Shown piece by piece: positions 33,127 to 44,500 of a stretch of DNA of 64,000 bases (within the stretch, counting starts at the first letter, position 1; every line of letters starts with the position of its first letter). Location: the NCBI RefSeq assembly GCF_003732275.1, contig NZ_MOBM01000019.1:248001-312000 (forward strand), given 5' to 3'. Below the pieces are notes generated by a model that saw only the letters and a program-made list of their open reading frames with translations, ran no database searches and was not told the DNA's origin. Source of the DNA: Pseudomonas frederiksbergensis (GTDB taxonomy: Bacteria; Pseudomonadota; Gammaproteobacteria; Pseudomonadales; Pseudomonadaceae). Position numbers and translations under genes: made by a program.

Positions 33127-34929
33127 ATGTCCGAGACATTGCTCAGTTCCCGCAATCTGGCTTTCGAGCTGTATGAAGTCCTTGATGCCGAGGGCCTGAC
33201 CCAGCGTGAGCGTTTCGCCGAGCACAACCGCGAGACCTTCGATGCGGCCATCGGCACCGCCCGCAGCATCGCCGAGAAGTTCTTCGCCCCGCACAACCGC
33301 AAGGGCGACGAGAACGAACCGCGCTATGAGGACGGTCAGGCGATTCTGATTCCGGAAGTGAAACCGGCGGTGGATGCCTTCCTCGAAGCCGGGTTCCTCA
33401 ACGCCGCGCGCAGTTTCGACGCGGGCGGCATGCAACTTCCTACGCTGCTGTCGCAAGCCTGCTTTGCGCACTTTCAGTCGGCCAACGCGGCATCGACCTC
33501 TTACCCGTTTCTGACCATGGGCGCGGCGAACCTGATCGAAAGCTTCGGCACCGAGGAGCAGAAGCAGCGCTTCCTGCAACCGATGATTGATGGCCGCTTC
33601 TTCGGCACCATGGCCCTCACCGAGCCACATGCCGGCTCGTCGTTGTCGGATATTCGTACACGCGCCGAACCCGCGTCCGACGGCACCTATCGACTCAAGG
33701 GCAACAAGATCTTCATCTCAGGCGGCGATCACCCGCTGTCGGAAAACATCGTGCATATGGTGCTGGCCAAACTGCCGGACGCACCGGCCGGGGTGAAGGG
33801 CATTTCGCTGTTTATCGTGCCCAAGTTTTTGGTCAACGATGACGGCAGTCTCGGCCAGCGCAACGACGTATTACTGGCCGGGTTGTTCCACAAGATGGGC
33901 TGGCGCGGTACGACGTCCACCGCGCTGAATTTCGGCGACAACGGCGAGTGTGTCGGCTATCTGGTGGGCAAGCCGCACCACGGTTTGAGCTACATGTTCC
34001 AGATGATGAACGAGGCGCGGATTGGCGTCGGCATGGGTGCGGTGATGCTGGGTTACGCCGGGTATCTGTACTCCCTGGAGTACGCCCGCGAGCGGCCGCA
34101 AGGTCGAGTGCCGGATAGCAAGGATCCGAGCACCGCACCGGTGGCAATCATTCAGCATGCCGACGTCAAACGCATGCTGCTGACCCAGAAAGCTTATGTA
34201 GAAGGCGCGTTCGACCTTGGGTTGTACGCGGCGCGGCTGTTTGACGACACCACGACCCTTGAGAGCGAAGCCGAGCGCAAACAGGCCCATGAGCTGCTGG
34301 ATCTACTGACGCCGATCGTCAAATCCTGGCCGTCGGAGTTTTGCCTGAAGGCCAACGAACTGGCGATCCAGATTCTCGGCGGCCACGGTTACACCCGTGA
34401 GTACCCGGTGGAGCAGTACTACCGCGACAACCGCCTGAACCCGATTCATGAAGGGACTCACGGCATTCAGTCGCTGGACTTGCTGGGGCGCAAACTGGCG
34501 CAGAACGGGGGCGCGGGGCTCAAGCAACTGATCCGCCTGATCGCCGCCACCGCCGAGCGGGCGCAGGTGTATGAATCGCTAACGCCACTGCGGGAACCGC
34601 TGGAGAAACTGGTGGCGCGCCTGCAAGCCGTGACCATCGGCCTGCTGACCGATCTGGCTCAAGGCAAGGTCAACAGCAGCCTGGCGAACTCGGCGCTGTA
34701 CTTGAAGGTGTTCGGTCATACGGTGATTGGTTGGCGTTGGCTGGAACAGGCGATTCGTGCGGAGGAAGGGTTGGCCAAAGGGAATGCGGCGGATGTGAGC
34801 TTCTATAAGGGCAAGCTGCAGGCGGCACGATATTTCCTGACGTGGGAAGTGCCGGGTTGCCACCATGAGCTGGCGATTCTTGAGGCGCGGGATGATGTGT
34901 GTCTGGGCATGCAGGATGAGTGGTTCTGA
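33127..34929 (+). CDS. Acyl-CoA dehydrogenase, long (about 600-residue) type
   Basis: An FAD-dependent acyl-CoA dehydrogenase that introduces the alpha-beta double bond in a fatty or related acyl-CoA. The 600 residues show the flavin-site segment FFGTMALTEPHAGSSLSDI, a middle beta domain ending KMGWRGTTSTALNFG, and the C-terminal part QILGGHGYTREYPVEQYYRD with IHEGTHGIQSLDLLG. The length and extra C-terminal domain match the long ACAD subgroup that includes DmdC-like and some FadE enzymes. Substrate cannot be assigned. It corresponds in position to the acyl-CoA dehydrogenase next to nhaP2 in P. aeruginosa, but two chemoreceptor genes and a ZapA-like pair intervene here. It stands alone between REPINs. 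Confidence 0.9.
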   Translation: MSETLLSSRNLAFELYEVLDAEGLTQRERFAEHNRETFDAAIGTARSIAEKFFAPHNRKGDENEPRYEDGQAILIPEVKPAVDAFLEAGFLNAARSFDAGGMQLPTLLSQACFAHFQSANAASTSYPFLTMGAANLIESFGTEEQKQRFLQPMIDGRFFGTMALTEPHAGSSLSDIRTRAEPASDGTYRLKGNKIFISGGDHPLSENIVHMVLAKLPDAPAGVKGISLFIVPKFLVNDDGSLGQRNDVLLAGLFHKMGWRGTTSTALNFGDNGECVGYLVGKPHHGLSYMFQMMNEARIGVGMGAVMLGYAGYLYSLEYARERPQGRVPDSKDPSTAPVAIIQHADVKRMLLTQKAYVEGAFDLGLYAARLFDDTTTLESEAERKQAHELLDLLTPIVKSWPSEFCLKANELAIQILGGHGYTREYPVEQYYRDNRLNPIHEGTHGIQSLDLLGRKLAQNGGAGLKQLIRLIAATAERAQVYESLTPLREPLEKLVARLQAVTIGLLTDLAQGKVNSSLANSALYLKVFGHTVIGWRWLEQAIRAEEGLAKGNAADVSFYKGKLQAARYFLTWEVPGCHHELAILEARDDVCLGMQDEWF

Positions 34930-34959
34930 TCCGAAATCTTTAGCGCAGCTGAAAACCAA

Positions 34960-35037
34960 TCGCGAGCAGGCTCGCTCCCACATTTGAACGCGTTGTCTGG
35001 TTAGACGCGAACCATGTGGGAGCGAGCCTGCTCGCGA
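34960..35037. repeat. REPIN, family 1, arms in the reverse arrangement
   Basis: TCGCGAGCAGGCTCGCTCCC at the left end and GTGGGAGCGAGCCTGCTCGC at the right, 78 bases. The arm ends point inward, opposite to the 88-base elements, and the spacer TTTGAACGCGTTGTCTGG is different. It sits between convergent genes. Confidence 0.88.
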
Positions 35038-35063
35038 TGGCGTCGGTACAATCAACGCGATTG

Positions 35064-37013
35064 TCAGCTCAACCGAAACCCACCCATCTGCCGAGCCAGA
35101 TCATCGGCCAACCGCTGCAACGTCTGACAGTCTTCCCGACAAGCCCTGACTTCCCCCGCCGTCGCTCGAGCCAAATCAGAAATCCCCTGCACGTTGCGGT
35201 TGATCTCTTCCGTCACCGCCGACTGCTCTTCCGTCGCCGTCGCCACCTGATGGTTCATGTCGCTGATCCGCTCGACCTGCCCGGTGATCGCCGTCAACGA
35301 CGCCCCGGTGCGCTGACTCGACTCAACGCCGGTGCCGGTCGCCGCTTGCCCGGCGTGCATGGAAGACACCGCATTCTCCGCGCCCTGCTTGAGGCTGCCG
35401 ATCATTTGCTGAATCTCGTCGGTAGACGATTGAGTCCGCCGCGCCAGGGTCCGAACTTCATCGGCCACCACCGCAAACCCACGCCCCATGTCCCCGGCCC
35501 GCGCCGCTTCGATGGCGGCGTTGAGCGCCAGCAAATTGGTCTGCTCGGAAATCCCGCGAATCACCGCCAACACCTGATCGATAGACGCTACCTGATGGGC
35601 CAGCTCACCCACCGCGCCGGCGGCGATGCCAATCTCGTCGGACATGCTTTCGATATGCCGGATCGATCCGCCCACCACTTCCCGCGCCTGCAGTGCTTCA
35701 TCCCGCGCGGTTTGCGAAGCGACGGCCGCGTTGCCGGCGTTTTGAGCAATTTCCTGCACGGTCAGGCCCATCTCGTGGACAGCGGTGGCGACCATGTCGG
35801 TCATTTCCTGCTGACGGCCCGAGCGTTCGGCCGTGTTATCCACCACCCGTGCCACTTGGCCAACCGCGGTGCGCAAACGCTCACTGGTGGCCAGGACTTC
35901 GCCGATCATGTCGCGCTGACTTTCCAGGAAGCGATTGAAGCCGCGAGCGAGGTCACCCAGTTCATCGGCGCGGCTGGAATCTAACCTGTGGGTCAAATCT
36001 CCACCACCGCTACCGATGGCTACCAGCGCCGCTGTTACCTGACGAATCGGTCGCACCAATCCACGGGCCAGCAACACCACCAGCAATAGGCAAATCAGCG
36101 CCACCGCCAGACCGATGCCGCTGCTCATCCACATCGCGCGCCGGGCTTCGGCGTAGATCTGCGACTGCGGCACTTCGGCCACCAAGGTCCACCCCAAATC
36201 ACGCAGCGGCAGGCTCAATGCCAGAAAATCTTCGCCATCGCGGACAAAACTGCTGGTGGCGGACGCGGTGGAGGTAGAGAGCTGCCCCATGACCGCTTGC
36301 GCCGCCGGGGCGCCGATCTGTTCAATCAGCGTGCGTTTGCCGCTGAACTGCGCCTCTGGGTGAACCTGGATCAAACCGTCGGAGCGCACGAGATAGACCT
36401 TGCCGCGCTCACCGAAGTTGAAATTCTGAATCAGCTGCGACAGCTCTTTCATGCTCAGGCCCAGCCCGGCGACACCCACGACTTTGCCGGCCTGCTCGAC
36501 CTTGAGGTCGATGAACAGCGCCAACTCACCGGTGGCGGTGTCATTGTCGATATTGAGGGTGCGCGGCTGGTTGCTGTCGAGGAACGAATAGAACCAGGCG
36601 TCGTTGGGATTGGAACGGCTGAGCGTCCGGTCCAGGCCTTTTTCAGTGATGTAATGGCTTGAAGCGGCCCCGATAATCAGCGCGGTAAAGGCTTTGTGCT
36701 CGGCGCGGATGCCTTCCAGGTACTGCACAAACGCGGCAGTCTGGGCATTGTTCTCGCCCCCGACCAACCAGTCGCGCACCATGCTGTTACTGGCGATGTC
36801 CTTGGCGGCGGTGAGGGGTTGAACAAGGATTCGTTCGATGTCGTTGCGCATCGCCTCGATGCTCGACGGCAGCGCCTGCTCGACCAGATAGCGCTGGGCG
36901 AGGCGGTTGACCACAAGGGTATAAACGCCAACCACGATCAGAATACTGACCAGCAGGGCGGTGCCCATGCTCAGGATCAACTGCCATTGAATACTGCGTC
37001 GCCAGAACTGCAT
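35064..37013 (-). CDS. Methyl-accepting chemotaxis protein with periplasmic dCache sensor
   Basis: A transmembrane chemoreceptor that controls CheA. The 649 residues have a first membrane helix ([18 protein letters not shown]), a large periplasmic double-Cache region ([55 protein letters not shown]), and a second helix near [21 protein letters not shown] and the signalling hairpin follow, with the tip [20 protein letters not shown]. The C-terminus (GGFRLS) lacks a CheR-binding pentapeptide. The start is the ATG of MQFWRRSIQ after a GGGGG site. The Cache type suggests small organic ligands such as amino or carboxylic acids; the ligand cannot be told. It is the third minus-strand gene after the ZapA-like pair. 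Confidence 0.93.
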   Translation of the reverse strand: MQFWRRSIQWQLILSMGTALLVSILIVVGVYTLVVNRLAQRYLVEQALPSSIEAMRNDIERILVQPLTAAKDIASNSMVRDWLVGGENNAQTAAFVQYLEGIRAEHKAFTALIIGAASSHYITEKGLDRTLSRSNPNDAWFYSFLDSNQPRTLNIDNDTATGELALFIDLKVEQAGKVVGVAGLGLSMKELSQLIQNFNFGERGKVYLVRSDGLIQVHPEAQFSGKRTLIEQIGAPAAQAVMGQLSTSTASATSSFVRDGEDFLALSLPLRDLGWTLVAEVPQSQIYAEARRAMWMSSGIGLAVALICLLLVVLLARGLVRPIRQVTAALVAIGSGGGDLTHRLDSSRADELGDLARGFNRFLESQRDMIGEVLATSERLRTAVGQVARVVDNTAERSGRQQEMTDMVATAVHEMGLTVQEIAQNAGNAAVASQTARDEALQAREVVGGSIRHIESMSDEIGIAAGAVGELAHQVASIDQVLAVIRGISEQTNLLALNAAIEAARAGDMGRGFAVVADEVRTLARRTQSSTDEIQQMIGSLKQGAENAVSSMHAGQAATGTGVESSQRTGASLTAITGQVERISDMNHQVATATEEQSAVTEEINRNVQGISDLARATAGEVRACREDCQTLQRLADDLARQMGGFRLS

Positions 37014-37063
37014 GGAGCACCCCCAAAGAATAAGAGGCTGAAACACTGCAACAGCCATGCCGA

Positions 37064-37073
37064 TTGTATACAA
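37064..37073 (-). promoter_or_regulatory. Palindrome TTGTATACAA upstream of the dCache chemoreceptor
   Basis: A perfect 10-base palindrome 51 bases before the chemoreceptor start, of the style bound by GntR-family regulators. It may instead be part of a promoter. No FliA-type promoter was seen for this gene. Confidence 0.3.
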
Positions 37074-37113
37074 CGCAAACGACAATTTATTCTTTGGTTG
37101 TGCGCAAAGCTGA

Positions 37114-37416
37114 TCAGGCCTGATTGATTGTCTTGGCGATCACTTCAACCGTGGCGCTGACTTGCTCTTGGTAACGGTCGAGTTCCTGCTGGTGACGCTT
37201 TTGCATTTCGATCTGCTGCGAGCACAGATTCATTGCCGCCAGCACCAGCAAGCGGTCACCGATCAGCGTCGGGTATTTCTTTTTGGTCTCGGCCAGGGCG
37301 GCTTTCAACATTAAGGCGGCGTCCAGCAGGGTCTGCTCTTCCCCGGCCGGCGCCTTGATCGAATAGTCCTCTCCCAGGATCGAGACGACTTTTACCCCTG
37401 CGGCGCCGTAACTCAT
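37114..37416 (-). CDS. ZapA-family protein, possibly a paralogue
   Basis: The 100 residues start [20 protein letters not shown] and continue with a helical C-terminus containing [20 protein letters not shown] and a coiled coil ([17 protein letters not shown]). The beta-strand start, the [10 protein letters not shown] segment and the coiled tail are the pattern of ZapA, which bundles FtsZ at the division ring. The usual Pseudomonas zapA, as I recall it, sits next to ygfB and 6S RNA and has a different sequence, so this may be a second ZapA. Its start overlaps the stop of the upstream coiled-coil gene (ATGA). Confidence 0.6.
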   Translation of the reverse strand: MSYGAAGVKVVSILGEDYSIKAPAGEEQTLLDAALMLKAALAETKKKYPTLIGDRLLVLAAMNLCSQQIEMQKRHQQELDRYQEQVSATVEVIAKTINQA

Positions 37417-37643
37417 GCGCTGACAGGGCCGGCGCTGACGCGCTCAACCAAGGCCTGAATGCGTGCCGCGGTGGCGCCTTGTTTCTCTTCCTGTTCCATC
37501 AGGCTCAGTTGCAGGCTTTCGTTTTCATCCTTGACCTGGGCCAGTTCTGCACTCAGGGATTGATTGGTGCCGAGCAGGGTCTGGTTCTGCTGCACCAGGT
37601 CGCTGACCAGTTGTTCCAATTGGCTTAGGGATGCTTCCAACAT
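37413..37643 (-). CDS. Small coiled-coil protein coupled to the ZapA-like gene
   Basis: 76 residues, almost entirely heptad-like coiled coil: MLEASLSQLEQLVSDLVQQN, then alternating Leu/Gln/Glu to ALVERVSAG. A longer frame exists, but the ATG at MLEAS has GGA at suitable spacing. The stop overlaps the ZapA-like start by four bases. In size and composition it resembles ZapB or the TIGR02449 proteins that pair with ZapA in Pseudomonas; no sequence motif proves this. It may partner the ZapA-like protein at the division ring. Confidence 0.6.
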   Translation of the reverse strand: MLEASLSQLEQLVSDLVQQNQTLLGTNQSLSAELAQVKDENESLQLSLMEQEEKQGATAARIQALVERVSAGPVSA

Positions 37644-37836
37644 TTTGATTTTCCGGGCATTTTCAAAGGGCGCGTACGATAAAGAAAAGTCACCACTGAC
37701 GCCAGGGTTATTCGGGCGCAAGGCCTTGATTTTGCTGGCGGGCGACCTTCCTCGCGAGCTTTAAAGACTGTGTTTGGCGGATCTGGTTCCTGCACTTCGT
37801 CGCCGCGGCCCTTCTGCGACAAAAACGCGCAGCGCC

Positions 37837-37863
37837 TCAAGACTTTAGTCGTATGACCGATAA
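37837..37863 (+). promoter_or_regulatory. FliA (sigma-28) promoter of the second chemoreceptor gene
   Basis: TCAAGACT, 11 bases, ACCGATAA matches the flagellar sigma consensus TAAAGTTT-N11-GCCGATAA in spacing and key bases. It lies 56 bases before the chemoreceptor ATG. It would tie this gene to the motility regulon. Confidence 0.75.
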
Positions 37864-37918
37864 GTCATGCATACAGCAGTCTCAGCGCCGCACGGATGCG
37901 CTTTTTTCGGTGAACACT

Positions 37919-39544
37919 ATGTCCCTACGTAATATGAATATCGCACCGCGGGCGTTCCTCGGCTTCACCCTGATTGGCGCCATGATGCTGATCCTGGGTG
38001 TGTTCGCCCTGAACCAGATGAGCAAGATTCGCGGCGCCGCCGAGGAGATCACCTCCAACAGCGTACCGAGCATCAAAAGCCTCGACGAGTTCACTCAACT
38101 GACCCTGCGCCTGCGCGTCCTGGCTTATCGCCTGTTGGTAAATCGCGAGCCGGACGTCCAGCAGAAAACCATGGACCTGCTGGAAACCCGTAACCAGCAG
38201 ATTCGAGCGGCTCAGACATCCTATGAAAAGCTGATCGCCAGCCCGCAGGAACGTGCAGCCTATGATCAGTATGTGCAGTTGCTGGGTCAGTATCGCCAGA
38301 TCGAAGACCGGATGAAGGGCTTGTCGCGCAACAATCAGGTCGACGAACTGCGCACACTGGTCAACACCGACTTGCTGAACAACTCTGAAGCCATCAACAC
38401 CGTGCTCAACCGCTTGCTGGAGATCAACACTCAGCAGACCGTCGACACCAACCAGCAAGCCGCCGATCAGTACTCGTCAGCCTTCAACCTGGTAGTGACC
38501 CTATTGGTGATCGCCACTGGCCTGACCCTGCTGTTCGCCTGGCTACTGACCAACAGCATCACCAAACCCATCGCCAATGCCCTGAGCGCCGCCGAAGAAA
38601 TTGCCGAAGGCAACCTGACGCGCCCGATCACCGTCGATGGCGAAGATGAAGCCGGTCGTCTGCTCGCCGCAATGGCGAAAATGCAGGAAAAACTGCGCGA
38701 CACCCTGCAACGGATTTCCGGTTCGGCCACGCAACTGGCGTCCGCCGCGGAAGAGCTCAACAGCGTCACTGACGAAAGCGCCCGTGGCCTGACCCAGCAG
38801 AACAACGAAATCGAACAGGCTGCCACCGCGGTCAACGAAATGACCAGCGCCGTGGAAGAAGTCGCGCGCAATGCCGTAAGCACCTCCGAAGCTTCGAAAA
38901 ACGCCACCACGTCGGCGGGCGACGGTCGTGACCTGGTGCAGGAAACCGTCAGTGCCATCGAACGCATGAGCGCCGACGTACAGAGCACCGCCACCCTGAT
39001 CGGCGATCTGGCCAACGAGTCGCGGGACATCGGCAAAGTGCTGGACGTGATTCGCGGCCTGGCTGACCAGACCAACCTGTTGGCCTTGAACGCTGCCATC
39101 GAAGCAGCCCGTGCCGGTGAAGCCGGTCGCGGTTTTGCGGTGGTCGCCGACGAAGTACGTGCCCTGGCCCATCGCACCCAGCAGTCGACCAGCGAAATCG
39201 AACGCATGATCGGCAGCATCCAGAGCGGCACCGAACACGCTGTGGATTCGATGCGCAATAGCACCGAGCGCGCTGAGTCGACCTTGAATATCGCTCGCGG
39301 TGCAGGCATGTCGCTGGACACTATTAATAGCGCCATCGTCGAAATCAACGAGCGCAACCTGGTGATCGCCAGTGCCGCCGAAGAACAGGCGCAAGTGGCC
39401 CGTGAAGTGGACCGCAATCTGGTGAACATTCGTGACCTGTCGGTGCAATCGGCCACCGGTGCCAACCAGACAAGCGCGGCCAGCAACGAACTGTCGCGCC
39501 TGGCGCTGGACCTGAACAACATGGTTGGGCGGTTTAGCCTGTAA
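37919..39544 (+). CDS. Methyl-accepting chemotaxis protein with four-helix-bundle sensor
   Basis: Chemoreceptor of 541 residues: a membrane helix near [20 protein letters not shown], a periplasmic all-helical region (about 35-185, [16 protein letters not shown] and repeated Gln-rich helices) of the 4HB type, and a second helix at [24 protein letters not shown] follows ([20 protein letters not shown]), then the signalling hairpin with the tip [20 protein letters not shown]. No CheR pentapeptide is present at the C-terminus (MVGRFSL). The start is [11 protein letters not shown]; a longer frame to 37853 lies within the promoter. A FliA promoter precedes it. The ligand is unknown. Confidence 0.93.
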   Translation: MSLRNMNIAPRAFLGFTLIGAMMLILGVFALNQMSKIRGAAEEITSNSVPSIKSLDEFTQLTLRLRVLAYRLLVNREPDVQQKTMDLLETRNQQIRAAQTSYEKLIASPQERAAYDQYVQLLGQYRQIEDRMKGLSRNNQVDELRTLVNTDLLNNSEAINTVLNRLLEINTQQTVDTNQQAADQYSSAFNLVVTLLVIATGLTLLFAWLLTNSITKPIANALSAAEEIAEGNLTRPITVDGEDEAGRLLAAMAKMQEKLRDTLQRISGSATQLASAAEELNSVTDESARGLTQQNNEIEQAATAVNEMTSAVEEVARNAVSTSEASKNATTSAGDGRDLVQETVSAIERMSADVQSTATLIGDLANESRDIGKVLDVIRGLADQTNLLALNAAIEAARAGEAGRGFAVVADEVRALAHRTQQSTSEIERMIGSIQSGTEHAVDSMRNSTERAESTLNIARGAGMSLDTINSAIVEINERNLVIASAAEEQAQVAREVDRNLVNIRDLSVQSATGANQTSAASNELSRLALDLNNMVGRFSL

Positions 39545-39557
39545 CCGAGTGAGGCCG

Positions 39558-39633
39558 AAAAGATCGCAGCCTTCGGCAGCTCCTACATGGGATCGAGTAC
39601 TCCTGTAGGAGCTGCCGCAGGCTGCGATCTTTT
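39558..39633. repeat. REP pair, family 2
   Basis: AAAAGATCGCAGCC ... GGCTGCGATCTTTT, 76 bases, 14 bases after the chemoreceptor stop and about 110 bases before nhaP2. Confidence 0.88.
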
Positions 39634-39742
39634 GATCTGCAAAAGCTTTTTGACAGCATCACATTTCAACAGGTTAGAATCGCTGGCACGCAGACTGCAT
39701 GGTCAGTTTGTGCCCGCCTTTAAGCTTTCTGGAGTACTGCCT

Positions 39743-41485
39743 TTGAATGCGACGACCATCAACAGCCTGTTCTTGATCGGCGCGTTGCTGGTAGGTGCGA
39801 GCATTCTGGTGAGCTCTCTTTCATCGCGACTCGGCATCCCGATTCTGGTGATTATCCTCGCGGTGGGCATGTCGGCCGGTGTCGACGGTGCCGGCATTAT
39901 TTTCGATAACTACCCAACGGCTTATCTGGTCGGCAACCTCGCCCTGGCAGTGATCCTGCTCGACGGCGGCTTGCGCACCCGGGTGGCGAGTTTTCGCGTG
40001 GCGTTATGGCCGGCATTGTCGTTGGCCACAGTCGGGGTGTTGATCACCACCGGGCTGACCGGGATGGCGGCGGCGTGGCTGTTCGACCTGAACATGATTC
40101 AGGGCCTGTTGATCGGCGCCATCGTCGGCTCCACCGACGCCGCTGCCGTGTTCTCGCTGCTGGGCGGCAAGGGCCTGAATGAACGGGTGAGCGCGAGCCT
40201 GGAAATCGAATCCGGCAGCAACGACCCGATGGCGGTGTTCCTCACCGTGACCCTGATCGACATGCTCGCCAGCGGCGAAACCGGCTTGCACTGGAATCTG
40301 CTTGTGCATTTGATGCGCGAGTTCGGCATCGGCGGTGTGATCGGCCTCGGCGGTGGTTGGCTCATGTTGCAACTGGTCAACCGTATCCACCTGGCCACCG
40401 GCCTTTATCCGATTCTGGTGATTGCTGGCGGTCTGGTGGTGTTTGCCCTGACCAATGCCCTGCACGGCAGCGGCTTTTTGGCGGTTTACCTGTGTGGCCT
40501 GGTGATCGGCAACCGCCCGGTCCGCAGTCGTCACGGCATTTTGCATATGCTCGACGGCATGGCCTGGCTGGCCCAGATCGGCATGTTCCTGGTGCTGGGG
40601 CTGTTGGTTACGCCCCATGACCTGCTGCCGATCGCTTTGCCGGCGCTGGGCCTGGCGATGTGGATGATTCTGTTTGCCCGCCCGCTGTCAGTGCTGGTCG
40701 GTCTGTTGCCCTTCAGAGCATTCCATGGCCGCGAAAAAGCATTCATTTCCTGGGTTGGCCTGCGCGGTGCCGTACCGATCATTCTGGCGGTGTTCCCGCT
40801 GATGGCGGGGCTGCCCAATGCTCAGCTCTACTTCAATCTGGCGTTCTTTATCGTGCTGGTGTCGCTGCTGGTGCAAGGCACGAGCCTGCCCTGGGTTGCC
40901 AAGCTCTTGAAAGTAACCGTCCCGCCGGAGCCCTTGCCGATCTCCCGTTCTGCGCTGGAAGTGCATGTCACCAGCGAGTGGGAGCTGTTCGTGTACCGCC
41001 TCGGTGCCGAGAAATGGTGCATTGGATCCCCTCTTCGCGAGCTGAAAATGCCCGAAGGTACCCGTATCGCAGCCCTGTTTCGCGGCCAACAACTGCTCCA
41101 TCCGTCGGGTAGTACGGTGCTCGAAGTCGATGATTTGCTCTGCGTCATCGGCCATGAACACAACCTTCCGGCCCTCGGAAAACTCTTCAGTCAGGCTCCG
41201 CAACGGGGTCTGGATTTGCGCTTCTTCGGCGACTTCGTACTCGAAGGAGACGCCCAGCTGGGCGCGGTTGCTGCCCTGTACGGGTTGAAAGTCGAAGGCA
41301 TCGATCCGAACATGTCCCTGGGTCACTTCATTGCCCAGAAAGTGGGCGGTGCGCCGGTAGTCGGTGACCAGGTGGAATGGAACAACACCCTCTGGACCGT
41401 CGCTGTCATGGAAGGGAACAAGATTGGTAAGGTAGGCGTCAGATTCCCCGAAGGAAGTCGCCCCGGACCGGGACTCTTCCTCTAA
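39743..41485 (+). CDS. nhaP2: Potassium/proton antiporter of the CPA1 family
   Basis: NhaP2 (CvrA) expels potassium in exchange for protons at the inner membrane and helps in low osmolarity. The 580 residues have about twelve membrane helices ([20 protein letters not shown] onward), the ion-site region [16 protein letters not shown] and [14 protein letters not shown], and C-terminal cytosolic TrkA-C and CorC-HlyC-type domains ([20 protein letters not shown]). The start is a TTG in [11 protein letters not shown] behind GGAG; no in-frame ATG fits the conserved N-terminus, and the upstream frame runs through a REP element. It is followed by the mechanosensitive channel gene, as in P. aeruginosa PA5021-PA5022. 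Confidence 0.92.
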   Translation: MNATTINSLFLIGALLVGASILVSSLSSRLGIPILVIILAVGMSAGVDGAGIIFDNYPTAYLVGNLALAVILLDGGLRTRVASFRVALWPALSLATVGVLITTGLTGMAAAWLFDLNMIQGLLIGAIVGSTDAAAVFSLLGGKGLNERVSASLEIESGSNDPMAVFLTVTLIDMLASGETGLHWNLLVHLMREFGIGGVIGLGGGWLMLQLVNRIHLATGLYPILVIAGGLVVFALTNALHGSGFLAVYLCGLVIGNRPVRSRHGILHMLDGMAWLAQIGMFLVLGLLVTPHDLLPIALPALGLAMWMILFARPLSVLVGLLPFRAFHGREKAFISWVGLRGAVPIILAVFPLMAGLPNAQLYFNLAFFIVLVSLLVQGTSLPWVAKLLKVTVPPEPLPISRSALEVHVTSEWELFVYRLGAEKWCIGSPLRELKMPEGTRIAALFRGQQLLHPSGSTVLEVDDLLCVIGHEHNLPALGKLFSQAPQRGLDLRFFGDFVLEGDAQLGAVAALYGLKVEGIDPNMSLGHFIAQKVGGAPVVGDQVEWNNTLWTVAVMEGNKIGKVGVRFPEGSRPGPGLFL

Positions 41486-41519
41486 ACTCCATTCTTCGCC
41501 TCGTTTTCGATCGGTCTCT

Positions 41520-44500
41520 ATGTCAACCCTGCGCACTTTTATCATCATGGCCCTGCTGGGCTTGAGTCTTTCCATCAGCACGCTGCAAGCCGCCGAACCG
41601 CCGTCCAGCGAAGCCGTGCAGGCGAGCCTGGACAAGATCGCCGAGCGCAAACTGCCGGAAGCCGATCAAAAAGCCCTGCAAGCGGTCCTGCAGAGCACGC
41701 TCACCCAACTCAACAACCAGCGCGATTACGATCAGAAGCTGATCGATCTCAAGCAGCAGCTGACCAATGCGCCAAAGCAGAACATCGAAAACCAGCGCGA
41801 ACTGACCCGTCTCAAGGCCACCAAAGTGGTACCGGTGGCGCAACGCTATACCAAAGAGACCATTCAGCAGCTTGAGCAATTGCTGACCGAACGCTCCACC
41901 CAGCAAAGCGATCTGCAAAAAGCCCTGGCTGAAGCGAACAGCCTGATCATCACCGCCCAGACCCGCCCCGAGCGCGCCCAGGCCGAAATATCTGCCAGCC
42001 AGACGCGCATCCAGCAGATCAACAACATCCTCAAGCTCGGCAAGGAAAGCGGCAAGATCTTGACCCCTGAGCAACGCGATCAGCTCAACGCTGAACTCGC
42101 GGCACTGAACGCCTTGATCCCGTTGCGCCGCCAGGAACTGGCCGGCAACAGCCAGTTGCAGGATCTGGGTAACAGTCAGCATGACTTGCTCTCGGAGAAA
42201 TCCGATCGCCTGGATCAGGAGATCCAGGAGCTGCAAACCCTGATCAACCAGAAACGCCTGGCCCAATCGCAAGAAACAGTGACCCAGCAGTCCATCGAAG
42301 CGCAGAAGGCTGGCGGCAGCAGCCTGCTGGCTACCGAAAGCGCGGCCAACCTGAAGCTCTCCGACTACCTGCTCAAAAGCACTGACCGTCTCAACGAAGT
42401 CACCCAACAGAACCTGCAAACCAAACAGCAACTGGACAGCGTGACCCAGAGCGATTCGGCGCTGGACGAACAGATCAATGTGCTCAAGGGCAGCCTGCTG
42501 CTCTCCAAGATTCTCTACAAACAGAAACAGGCCCTGCCGCGACTCAGGCTCGACCGTGATCTGGCCGACCAGATCGCCGACATTCGCCTGTATCAGTTCG
42601 AAGTCAGCCAGCAACGGGAACTGCTCAGCAACCCGACAACTTATGTCGATAACCTGCTGGCGACTCAACCGCCCGAACAAGTCACCCCGCAACTGCGCAA
42701 GAGCCTGCTGGAGCTGGCCACTACTCGCGCGGACCTGCTGGAGCGATTGAATCGCGAACTGAGCGCGGTGCTCAACGAATCCATCACGCTGCAACTCAAC
42801 CAGAAGCAACTGCTCAGCACCGCGCAAAGTCTGCGGGCGACCCTCGACGAGCAAATGTTCTGGATTCCCAGCAACAAACCGCTGGACCTTGAGTGGATGC
42901 ACGGCGTGCCGGAACGCCTGGAACGTCAGGTCACCACTTTGCCGTGGGCCTCGAGCTTGAGCGAACTGACCGATGGCCTGACGCAGCGACCACTGCTGTT
43001 CCTGCCGCTGGCCTTTCTGATCGGGGCGCTGCTGTGGCGCCGCAAAAATCTCTATGCCCGCCTGAATAAAGTTCACCTGGACATCGGCCATTTCAAGCGC
43101 GACAGCCAGTGGCACACACCTCAAGCGATTTTGATCAACATCCTGCTGGCGATGCCGGTATCCCTGGGTTTGGCCTTGTGCGGCCTGGCGTTGCAAATCG
43201 ACGCCCGCGGGCAGAACGCCAATATGGGCGCGGCACTACTGCAGATGGCCCAGGCCTGGCTGGTGTTCTACACCGCCTACCGCATCCTCGCGCCGGGTGG
43301 CGTGGCCGAACTGCATTTCCGCTGGGAAAAACCACAGGTGGAATTCCTTCAGGGCTGGATTCGCCGACTCGGGCTGGTGGTAATGGCCTTGGTGACGGTG
43401 GTGGCGGTCGCTGAACTGCAACCGGCGGCGCTGGCCGATGACGTGCTCGGCATGCCGGTGGTGCTGACCTGCTACGCCTTGATGGCCTGGTTGCTCAGCC
43501 GCCTGCTGGTCAGCAGCCCGACTCACGAAAACGCATCGCTGTTCCGCAAGGCCGTGGGCGTCATGTTCACTGTCCTGCCAATCGCGTTGTTCGTCGCCGT
43601 GTGCTTTGGTTACTACTACACCGCGCTGAAACTCAGCGACCGGTTAATCAACACGCTGTACCTGCTGATGTTCTGGCTGGTGATCGAAGCGACCTTCGTG
43701 CGCGGCCTCAGCGTTGCGGCACGGCGCCTGGCCTATCAACGCGCGCTGGCCAAACGTCAGGCCGCCAAAGAGGCTGGCGACGGCGAAGCGGTGATCGAAG
43801 AGCCGACCCTGGACATCGAGAAGGTCAACGAACAGTCACTGCGACTGATTCGCCTGGCGCTGCTCGGCGGTTTCATCGCGGCGCTGTACTGGGTCTGGTC
43901 CGATCTGATCTCGGTATTCTCGTACCTGGACAACATCACCCTCTACGAATACACCAGCGGCACCGGCGCCAACATGAGCATGGTGCCGATCAGCATCGGC
44001 GACATGCTTGGCGCGCTGATCATCATCGGTATCACCTTTGCACTGGCGCGCAACTTGCCGGGTTTGCTGGAAGTGTTTGTGCTGTCGAAGCTGAACCTGG
44101 CTCAGGGCAGCGCCTACGCCACCACCACGTTGCTGTCCTATGTGATCGCCGGCATCGGTTTCGTCTCGACCCTGTCCACGCTCGGCGTGAGCTGGGACAA
44201 GTTGCAATGGCTGGTGGCGGCACTGTCGGTCGGCCTCGGTTTCGGGATGCAGGAGATCTTCGCCAACTTCATCTCCGGCATCATGATCCTGTTCGAACGC
44301 CCGGTGCGAATCGGCGACACCATCACCATCGGCAACCTGTCGGGCACGGTGAGCAAAATCCGCATCCGCGCCACGACCATCACCGACTTCGACCGCAAGG
44401 ACATCATCGTCCCGAACAAGACGTTCATTACCGGGCAACTGATCAACTGGTCCCTGACCGACACCATCACCCGGGTGACCCTCAAGCTCGGTGTCGACTA

